Position numbers and translations under genes: made by a program
Part shown: positions 1 to 8,720 of the stretch, one piece after another
Layout of the letters: each line of letters starts with the position of its first letter
Position numbering within the stretch: position 1 is the stretch's first letter
DNA from: JBHEKP01 sp041859375
GTDB taxonomy: Bacteria; Hydrogenedentota; Hydrogenedentia; Hydrogenedentales; CAITNO01
DNA: 8,720 nucleotides
Direction: 5' to 3'
Assembly: GCA_041859375.1 (NCBI GenBank)
Contig: JBHEKP010000255.1
Span: 1 to 8,720, forward strand
Notes under the pieces: generated by a model
What the model was told of the DNA's origin: nothing
Database searches by the model: none
What the model saw: only the letters and a program-made list of their open reading frames with translations

Positions 1-648
<648 letters not shown>

Positions 649-651
649 GTT

Positions 652-4756
<4,105 letters not shown>

Positions 4757-4776
<20 letters not shown>

Positions 4777-4805
4777 CATTGCGGCCGCCCGGCCCCGGAC
4801 TTTTT
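4757..4805 (+). terminator. Possible weak terminator after rpoC
   Basis: CCGGGG (4757-4762, inside the last rpoC codons) can pair with CCCCGG (4793-4798). An inner CCGG/CCGG pairing is possible at 4769-4772 and 4789-4792, and a run of five T follows at 4801-4805. The stem is short, has an asymmetric internal loop and a long apical loop, and the T run is short and followed by GCGCG. In DNA this GC-rich such pairing arises easily by chance. It is a candidate only. If functional it would separate rpoBC from the foldase gene. Confidence 0.22.
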
Positions 4806-4812
4806 GCGCGGG

Positions 4813-4914
4813 GGCGGACGGCCTGAAGAGAACAACGCGGGCGCGGAGCGCGGTGCGTGTGCGCCGGGTTTCGCGCCTGCGGCACTTGCGGACGCGGTTT
4901 TGCGCCCGTCCGCC
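4813..4914 (+). repeat. 9-bp inverted repeat flanking the leader of the foldase gene
   Basis: GGCGGACGG at 4813-4821 is exactly complementary to CCGTCCGCC at 4906-4914, with 84 nt between. The right arm stops at the base before the GGGAGA Shine-Dalgarno at 4915-4920. The enclosed sequence is GC-rich with small internal complementarities but no single convincing hairpin. In a transcript crossing this region the two arms could close a long stem beside the ribosome binding site. Chance occurrence in such GC-rich sequence is also plausible. The 4777-4928 spacer otherwise shows no tRNA, no recognisable sigma-70 promoter and no convincing ORF of its own. Confidence 0.3.
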
Positions 4915-4920
4915 GGGAGA
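4915..4920 (+). promoter_or_regulatory. Ribosome binding site of the SurA-like gene
   Basis: GGGAGA lies eight bases before ATG-4929. It supports that start over the in-frame GTG at 4857, which would add 24 residues ahead of an otherwise well-formed signal peptide. Confidence 0.65.
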
Positions 4921-4928
4921 CGTCGCGC

Positions 4929-5900
4929 ATGATGCGTTTTGCCGCTCTTCTTTGCCTGGCCGCGGTGCTGGCATGCCTCCCCGCCGCCGGCGCGATGAAC
5001 ATGGTGGACGGTGTGGTGGCCACGGTGGGCCGGGAGCCCATCCTGCGCAGCGAACTGATTCAGGACGCGGGCCCCGCGCTTGAGTCCCTGCGCGCGTCGG
5101 CGTTGTCCGAGGAGGAGTTCGCGCGGGAGGCGGAGAAAGTCCTCCGGCAGGCGCTGGAGCAGGCGATTGAGTCGCAGATTCTCTACCGGGAGGCCAAGAC
5201 CGCGGGAATGGAGATCCCCGATTTCGAAATCGAGAGGCGGGTCAACATCATCCGGAAGAAATATGATACCAACGACGCCTTCCAAAAGGCGGTGGAGTCT
5301 TCCGGAAGCACCATGGGTGATTTCCGCGAGCGGGTGCGCCGCCAGCTCATGGCCATGTCCATGGGCATGTCCAAGCGCCGGCAGTATGAGAAGGAGGCGG
5401 TGGTCACCGAAGAGGACATTGCCGCCTATTTCAAGGACCATCCGGAGGAGTTCTCCCACCCCGCGCGCGCGCGCGTCTGGCGCATTTTCATTTCCGCGCA
5501 GAAAAACAAGGAATCGCGCGGCGAGGCGCGGGAAAAGATTGAGTCCGTGCGGACGGAAATATTGAACGGGGCGGATTTTGCGGAGACCGCCCGCGCCAAG
5601 TCGGAGGGCCCCGAAGCCGAGGAGGGCGGGCTTATGGGCTGGGTTAAAAAAGGTGACCTGGTGCCCGAGCTTGACGCCGCCCTCGGGCCGCTTGCGCCGA
5701 ACGAGGTCAGCCCGGTGGTTGAAACGGAGTTTGGCTTTCATATCCTCAGGGTGGAGCAGCGCGAGGAGGCGGGAACCTATTCCTTTGACCAGGCGCGCAG
5801 GGAAATTGAGCCCCTGCTGCGCGGCAAAATCGGCGCGGAGCGTTACCGCAAATGGATGGATGGACTGCGCAAGCGCAACAACGTCCGCATATACATGTGA
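4929..5900 (+). CDS. SurA/PrsA-like periplasmic foldase with one parvulin domain
   Basis: This 323-residue exported protein is built like the SurA/PrsA foldases, which help secreted and outer-membrane proteins fold. Residues 1-22 form a signal peptide: short Met-Met-Arg start, hydrophobic core, then A-G-A before Met23. VLAC at 13-16 is a poor but possible lipobox, so a lipoprotein cannot be excluded. Residues 25-160 are the helical SurA N-terminal chaperone region, beginning MVDGVVATVGREPILRSEL, a typical SurA opening. Residues 180-278 are one parvulin-type peptidyl-prolyl isomerase domain with ILNGADFAETA, GGLMGW and EFGFHILRVEQ. Only the second active-site histidine (His271) is present. The expected His of the first strand is Arg185 (WRIF instead of a HIL-type motif), and the usual Cys/Asp position appears to be Gly227. 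The domain may therefore bind protein without isomerase activity. A helical segment follows and the C-terminus is basic. The membrane-protein gene follows after 45 nt. SurA, PrsA and PpiD are all related; SurA-like is the best fit because there is no N-terminal membrane anchor. Confidence 0.85.
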   Translation: MMRFAALLCLAAVLACLPAAGAMNMVDGVVATVGREPILRSELIQDAGPALESLRASALSEEEFAREAEKVLRQALEQAIESQILYREAKTAGMEIPDFEIERRVNIIRKKYDTNDAFQKAVESSGSTMGDFRERVRRQLMAMSMGMSKRRQYEKEAVVTEEDIAAYFKDHPEEFSHPARARVWRIFISAQKNKESRGEAREKIESVRTEILNGADFAETARAKSEGPEAEEGGLMGWVKKGDLVPELDAALGPLAPNEVSPVVETEFGFHILRVEQREEAGTYSFDQARREIEPLLRGKIGAERYRKWMDGLRKRNNVRIYM

Positions 5901-5945
5901 CGCCGTTCCGCCCGGTTTCATTCCGTTGCGGATATTTTTCCTGAC

Positions 5946-6755
5946 ATGTTCACGCGCGCGCTTAAAATGGCCTTTTGGGTCGCATACGATCACCTGGGCG
6001 GCTTGCTTGCGGCAAACCTGGTGTCGTTTGCCATGGTGTTTGGCCCTTTTGCGGCCGTCATGGCTGCCGGCCGGGCAATGGACAACCGGATGTTTTTCGC
6101 GGCCCTGATCCTGTCCGCCCTGTTTGGCCTGCACGCCGCCGCGGTGGCAATGGCGGGGCTGGCCGCGATGGTGCGGGAATTGATTGAAACCAGGGACGGC
6201 TCGGTGGGCCGGTTCTTTTCGGGAATGCGCCGCTTTGCATTCCGCGCGGCGGTGATGGCGGCAATGTACGGGATTGTCTCAACACTCCTGCTCACAAGCC
6301 TGTGGTTTTACGGTGTTCGCCTTTCGGCGTCTTTCCCGCTGGCCGGATACGGCCTGGGTGTGCTGGCCTTTTGGGTTCAGTTGTTCGTGCTCTTGACGGT
6401 TCCCGCCGCGTTTCCCGCGCTGGTCAACAGGGACGCCGGACCGGTTCAGGCGCTTAAGCTCGCGGTGTTTTTGGTGCTGGACAACCCGCTTTACTATGCC
6501 GGGGTGTCGCTTCACCTGCTGGTTTTGGCGGTGTTCTGCCTTATGGCGCCGCCGTTGCTTGTGTGTTTTTCATTCGCGCCCGCGGCGGTTTTCGCGGGGG
6601 CGGCGTATGAGATGCAGTCCCGGAAATACGCGGTAATCCGCGCGGCCGGGGGGGCTGGAGCCTCCGCAAAAGGCCTAAAAATTGAATTTGACGACGCAAA
6701 TGATGATTATCTTAACCGGGGATTCCAAGATTTGGTTTTCCCCTGGAAAAGCTGA
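5946..6755 (+). CDS. Polytopic inner-membrane protein of unknown function (YesL/DUF624-like layout)
   Basis: I do not recognise this 269-residue protein with certainty. Hydrophobic segments lie at about residues 18-42, 50-76, 98-122 and 133-159. A long one at about 185-222 could be one or two passes, so there are five or six membrane spans in total. Basic loops (RRFAFR near 95-100, RKYAVIR near 226-232) suggest which sides are cytoplasmic. After the last span comes a hydrophilic tail rich in Asp that ends YLNRGFQDLVFPWKS. The order of a Pro-containing first span, an RFFSGMRRF loop and a later QALKLAVFLVLDNP segment resembles the YesL/DUF624 membrane family by eye; that is an inference. No catalytic motif, ATP-binding site or transporter signature is visible. 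The ATG at 5946 has no clear Shine-Dalgarno; the next ATG in frame (codon 8) has none either. It follows the foldase by 45 nt and may share its transcript. Codons use more AAA, TTT and TTG than rpoC or eno, as expected for lower expression. Confidence 0.75.
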   Translation: MFTRALKMAFWVAYDHLGGLLAANLVSFAMVFGPFAAVMAAGRAMDNRMFFAALILSALFGLHAAAVAMAGLAAMVRELIETRDGSVGRFFSGMRRFAFRAAVMAAMYGIVSTLLLTSLWFYGVRLSASFPLAGYGLGVLAFWVQLFVLLTVPAAFPALVNRDAGPVQALKLAVFLVLDNPLYYAGVSLHLLVLAVFCLMAPPLLVCFSFAPAAVFAGAAYEMQSRKYAVIRAAGGAGASAKGLKIEFDDANDDYLNRGFQDLVFPWKS

Positions 6756-6759
6756 AAAT

Positions 6760-6783
6760 CGGGCCGTTTAATGTTGCGGCCCG
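6760..6783 (+). terminator. Short hairpin after the membrane-protein gene
   Basis: CGGGCCG (6760-6766) and CGGCCCG (6777-6783) are perfect inverted 7-mers with a 10-nt loop, starting five bases after the stop codon. The following bases (TTGGTTGTG) are T-rich but not a run of T. It may act as a weak terminator or protect the 3' end. The function is inferred from position and symmetry alone. Confidence 0.35.
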
Positions 6784-6790
6784 TTGGTTG

Positions 6791-6818
6791 TGTGAAGGCG
6801 CCGGCGTTGTGAAGGCGC
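6791..6818 (+). repeat. 11-nt direct repeat upstream of eno
   Basis: TGTGAAGGCGC occurs at 6791-6801 and again at 6808-6818, a start-to-start distance of 17 nt, in the 100-nt spacer before eno. A pair of identical sites in a promoter-sized gap could bind a regulator, but a local duplication is equally possible. No clear -35/-10 pair was found in the spacer. Confidence 0.35.
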
Positions 6819-6840
6819 AGGGTAATTGAACCGTTTCAAA

Positions 6841-6845
6841 AAGGA
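6841..6845 (+). promoter_or_regulatory. Ribosome binding site of eno
   Basis: AAGGA, within an A-rich stretch, lies ten bases before ATG-6856. It favours that ATG over an in-frame TTG at 6826, which would add ten residues (MNRFKKDVTK) not typical of enolase and would put this site inside the coding region. Confidence 0.6.
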
Positions 6846-6855
6846 CGTGACAAAA

Positions 6856-8163
6856 ATGACGAGAATCACAGGCATTCAGGCCCGCGAGATTATGGATTCG
6901 CGCGGCAACCCCACCATCGAAGTTGACGTGCACCTGGCCTCCGGGTTCATGGGCCGCGCGGCGGTGCCGTCCGGCGCTTCCACCGGCGAGAACGAGGCCG
7001 TTGAGCTTCGCGACGGCGACAAGAAGCGCTATCTCGGCAAGGGCGTGACCAAGGCGGTCCGCAACGTCAATGAGATCATCGCGCAGGAGCTCATGGGCCT
7101 GGACGCCCTCGACCAGCGCGGCATCGACAAGACCATGATCGCCCTGGACGGCACCAAGAACAAGTGCAAACTGGGCGCGAACGCGCTGCTGGGCGTGTCC
7201 CTCGCCGTGGCCAAGGCGGCCGCCGAGACCGTCGAACTTCCGCTCTACAAGTACATCGGCGGCGTCAACGCCCACATGCTGCCCCTTCCGATGATGAACA
7301 TCCTCAACGGCGGCAAGCACGCCGACGGCACGGTGGACTTCCAGGAATTCATGGTCATGCCCGTGGGCGCGCCCACCTTCCGCGAGGCGCTGCGCATGGG
7401 CGCCGAGGTCTTCCACGCGCTCAAGAAGGTGCTCAAGGAGAAGGGCTACAACACCGGCGTCGGCGACGAGGGCGGCTACGCGCCCAGCCTCAAAAACAAC
7501 GACGAGGCGCCCGAGCTCATCATGAAGGCCGTGAAGGACGCGGGCTACAAGGCCGCCCAGGACATCCTCATCGCCCTTGACCCTGCCGCCAGCGAACTGG
7601 TCAACGAGGCCGCCAAGAAGAAGAAAAAGGGCTACTGCTTCTTCAAGTCCGACCCGGGCCGCATCGCCACCAGTGACGAGATGATCGCCCTGTGGCAGGG
7701 CTGGTGCAAGAAGTACCCTATCATCAGCATCGAGGACGGTTTGGGCGAGAACGACTGGGCCGGCTGGAAAAAACTCACGGACACCCTCGGCAAGAAGGTC
7801 CAGCTTGTGGGCGACGACCTGTTCGTCACCAACACGGAATACCTCGCGCGCGGCATCAAGGAGGGCGTTGCCAATTCAATCCTGGTGAAGGTGAACCAGA
7901 TCGGCACGCTGACCGAGACGCTGGACGCCTGCCAGATGGCCCACCGCGCCGGTTACACCACGGTCATCTCGCACCGCAGCGGCGAGACCGAGGACGCCAC
8001 CATCGCCGACATCGCCGTGGCGCTGAACGCCGGCCAGATTAAGACAGGGTCCGCCTCGCGCAGCGACCGCATCGCAAAGTACAACCAGCTCATCCGCATC
8101 GAGGAGGAACTGGGCGACCAGGCCTGCTTCGCCGGCCGGAACGCCTTCTTCAACCTCAAATAA
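6856..8163 (+). CDS. eno: Enolase (phosphopyruvate hydratase)
   Basis: This complete 435-residue enolase interconverts 2-phosphoglycerate and phosphoenolpyruvate in glycolysis and gluconeogenesis; it is cytoplasmic and magnesium-dependent. The N-terminus reads MTRITGIQAREIMDSRGNPT, as in the family. The SGAST loop that closes over the active site is present. Metal ligands are Asp242 (ALDPAAS), Glu293 (SIEDGL) and Asp320 (GDDLFVTN). Catalytic residues are Glu164 (QEFM), Glu205 (GDEGGYAP), Lys345 (VKVNQIG) and Lys396 (GQIKTGS). The signature ISHRSGETEDATIADIAV is intact. Small differences from E. coli are NGGKHADGTVDFQEF in the substrate loop and a run of five lysines (AAKKKKKGYCFF) in the variable segment after Asp242. 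Length is typical (E. coli 432). Codon use is strongly biased to C/G endings with AAG for Lys, like rpoC, as expected for a highly expressed gene. The start at 6856 is chosen from the ribosome binding site and family alignment. An FtsB-like gene follows 45 nt later, a common neighbour of eno in Gram-negative bacteria. Confidence 0.98.
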   Translation: MTRITGIQAREIMDSRGNPTIEVDVHLASGFMGRAAVPSGASTGENEAVELRDGDKKRYLGKGVTKAVRNVNEIIAQELMGLDALDQRGIDKTMIALDGTKNKCKLGANALLGVSLAVAKAAAETVELPLYKYIGGVNAHMLPLPMMNILNGGKHADGTVDFQEFMVMPVGAPTFREALRMGAEVFHALKKVLKEKGYNTGVGDEGGYAPSLKNNDEAPELIMKAVKDAGYKAAQDILIALDPAASELVNEAAKKKKKGYCFFKSDPGRIATSDEMIALWQGWCKKYPIISIEDGLGENDWAGWKKLTDTLGKKVQLVGDDLFVTNTEYLARGIKEGVANSILVKVNQIGTLTETLDACQMAHRAGYTTVISHRSGETEDATIADIAVALNAGQIKTGSASRSDRIAKYNQLIRIEEELGDQACFAGRNAFFNLK

Positions 8164-8178
8164 CCACGAACGAACGGA

Positions 8179-8204
8179 GGAGGGGGGCCGCAAGGCCCCC
8201 CTTC
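8179..8204 (+). terminator. Strong GCAA-capped hairpin between eno and the FtsB-like gene
   Basis: GGGGGGCC (8182-8189) and GGCCCCCC (8194-8201) pair perfectly around a GCAA tetraloop (8190-8193), a stable GNRA loop. The stem extends through A8181-T8202, a G-T wobble and G8179-C8204, about eleven pairs. There is no T run after it; CTTCATGAATG follows at once. It could be an attenuating terminator, a 3' stabiliser for eno mRNA, or a translation control element, because its 5' arm takes up part of the Shine-Dalgarno-like GGAGGAGG at 8176-8183. The structure is clear; its role is inferred. Confidence 0.6.
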
Positions 8205-8208
8205 ATGA

Positions 8209-8565
8209 ATGACGGGAAGCACAGTTAGAAAATTCATCCTGGTCTTATTGGTGGCGGCCGGACTCTTCGCGCTGTACTGGCGGCAGCGCGACATGGAGGG
8301 CCGGTTTGAGGAACTGCGGGAAAACCAGGCGAACATCGAAAAAATGCGCAGGGAGGTTGAGGAGTTAAAACTGCGTGTCGAGCAGGCCAGGGAGCGGGTG
8401 GACGCCATGAAGAGCGACCCGGTCGAGTCGGAGGCGGCCGTGCGCCGAATCCGTCATTTCACCAAAGGGGAGGGTGAGCACATTTACCGGGTGCAGACAC
8501 CCTCCGCCGCGCCTGAAGCCGCGCCCTCCCAGGGGGAAAAACAGCCCACCCCGCCCGTTCAATAG
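8209..8565 (+). CDS. FtsB/DivIC-like septum formation initiator protein
   Basis: This 118-residue single-pass membrane protein probably belongs to the FtsB/DivIC family, which links FtsL and FtsQ/DivIB in the divisome. A short N-terminus is followed by one membrane span at about residues 9-24 (FILVLLVAAGLFALYW). A coiled coil at about 28-68 has hydrophobic residues at Ile43, Met46, Val50, Leu53, Val57, Val64 and Met67. A small domain follows: SDP at 69-71, then AAVRRIRHFTKGEGEHIYRV, which matches the family pattern of a basic segment followed by GE.x.Y. The tail from about residue 97 is rich in Pro, Ala and Gln and probably disordered; it is longer than in E. coli FtsB. Position after eno supports the call, since eno-ftsB is a recurrent pair. 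The ATG at 8209 lacks a well-placed Shine-Dalgarno: the nearest purine tract is more than twenty bases away and folded in the hairpin. In-frame TTG-8248 or GTG-8251 would cut the membrane span. Confidence 0.78.
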   Translation: MTGSTVRKFILVLLVAAGLFALYWRQRDMEGRFEELRENQANIEKMRREVEELKLRVEQARERVDAMKSDPVESEAAVRRIRHFTKGEGEHIYRVQTPSAAPEAAPSQGEKQPTPPVQ

Positions 8566-8580
8566 TCCGGCAGCAAAATC

Positions 8581-8587
8581 AAGGGAG
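8581..8587 (+). promoter_or_regulatory. Ribosome binding site of the nitroreductase-family gene
   Basis: AAGGGAG lies eight bases before ATG-8596. The earlier in-frame ATG at 8590 is only two bases away from it, too close for initiation, so 8596 is the better start. Confidence 0.6.
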
Positions 8588-8595
8588 AAATGTCA

Positions 8596-8720
8596 ATGGA
8601 CGCCATCGAAGCCCTGCGGCAGCGCCGTTCAGTGCGCGCCTACGACAAGGATCGCCCCGTTTCCGCCGAAGAGTTGGAGACCATTGTGGACTGCGGCCGG
8701 CTGGCTGCCTCGGCGCGCAA
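8596..8720 (+). CDS. Nitroreductase-family FMN oxidoreductase, N-terminal part (runs off window)
   Basis: Only the first 41 codons are present; the gene continues past the window. The sequence MDAIEALRQRRSVRAYDKDR, then PVSAEELETIVDCGRLAASAR, is the classic opening of the nitroreductase fold. RRSVRAY carries the Arg and Ser residues that hold the FMN phosphate, and the AASAR segment matches the family APSARN region. Members use FMN and NAD(P)H to reduce nitro compounds, quinones, flavins or related substrates, and some are dehalogenases or BluB-like enzymes. Nothing in this fragment tells which. It begins 30 nt after the FtsB-like gene and could share its transcript. ATG-8596 is chosen because of the ribosome binding site; starting at ATG-8590 would add Met-Ser. 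Confidence 0.85.
   Translation, partial: MDAIEALRQRRSVRAYDKDRPVSAEELETIVDCGRLAASAR

Noticed and set aside
5461..5478. Alternating GC dinucleotide tract in the foldase gene
   Set aside because: It simply encodes Ala-Arg-Ala-Arg in frame in GC-rich DNA; there is no sign that it breaks the reading frame.
6826..6855. Upstream TTG start for enolase
   Set aside because: It would add ten residues not typical of the family and bury the AAGGA ribosome binding site inside the coding sequence; ATG-6856 fits better.
6712..7416. A 234-codon open frame on the - strand over the start of eno
   Set aside because: It is the antisense image of conserved enolase codons, with low-complexity composition and no motif.
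7615..7629. Possible slippery site in the lysine run of enolase
   Set aside because: The run has only five consecutive A before G, so it does not make the A-AAA-AAG heptamer, and the frame continues normally through conserved enolase sequence.
8205..8228. A tiny frame from ATG-8205 overlapping the FtsB-like start
   Set aside because: It ends at a TAG after seven codons, so it is at most a minimal leader peptide; nothing supports translation.

Overview
The window is about 8.7 kb of gene-dense, high-GC bacterial chromosome. All recognised genes are on the + strand and most are core housekeeping genes. In order: the 3' end of rpoB, a complete rpoC, a SurA/parvulin-type foldase with a signal peptide, a polytopic membrane protein of unknown function, enolase (eno), a small FtsB/DivIC-like division protein, and the 5' end of a nitroreductase-family gene. 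There is no phage, insertion sequence, CRISPR array, tRNA or rRNA.

Organism: the RpoC carries a roughly 180-residue insertion in the trigger loop (SI3-like), and the exported foldase is of the SurA type. Both suggest a Gram-negative, diderm lineage. The genes after rpoC are not the usual rpsL-rpsG-fusA (str) block, so typical Proteobacteria or Firmicutes order is not kept. An uncultivated high-GC phylum of the PVC/FCB neighbourhood, such as Hydrogenedentota, would fit, but this is a low-confidence impression and not a measured placement.

Region 1 (1-4776) is the rpoBC transcription unit. The two genes are 3 nt apart, rpoC starts at TTG, and its ribosome binding site lies inside the end of rpoB. 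Region 2 (4777-4928) is a 152-nt GC-rich spacer with a weak possible terminator and a 9-bp inverted repeat that ends against the next ribosome binding site. Region 3 (4929-6755) holds the foldase and the membrane protein, 45 nt apart and probably co-transcribed. Region 4 (6756-6855) is a 100-nt spacer with a short hairpin and an 11-nt direct repeat ahead of eno. Region 5 (6856-8720) is eno, a strong GCAA-capped hairpin, the FtsB-like gene, and the nitroreductase start.

The genes serve separate functions: transcription, envelope protein folding, glycolysis and cell division. I do not see a new multi-gene system. The points most worth a second look are the foldase, whose parvulin domain lacks two of the expected active-site residues, the uncharacterised membrane protein beside it, the altered gene order after rpoC, and the hairpin that takes up the Shine-Dalgarno-like sequence ahead of the FtsB-like gene.
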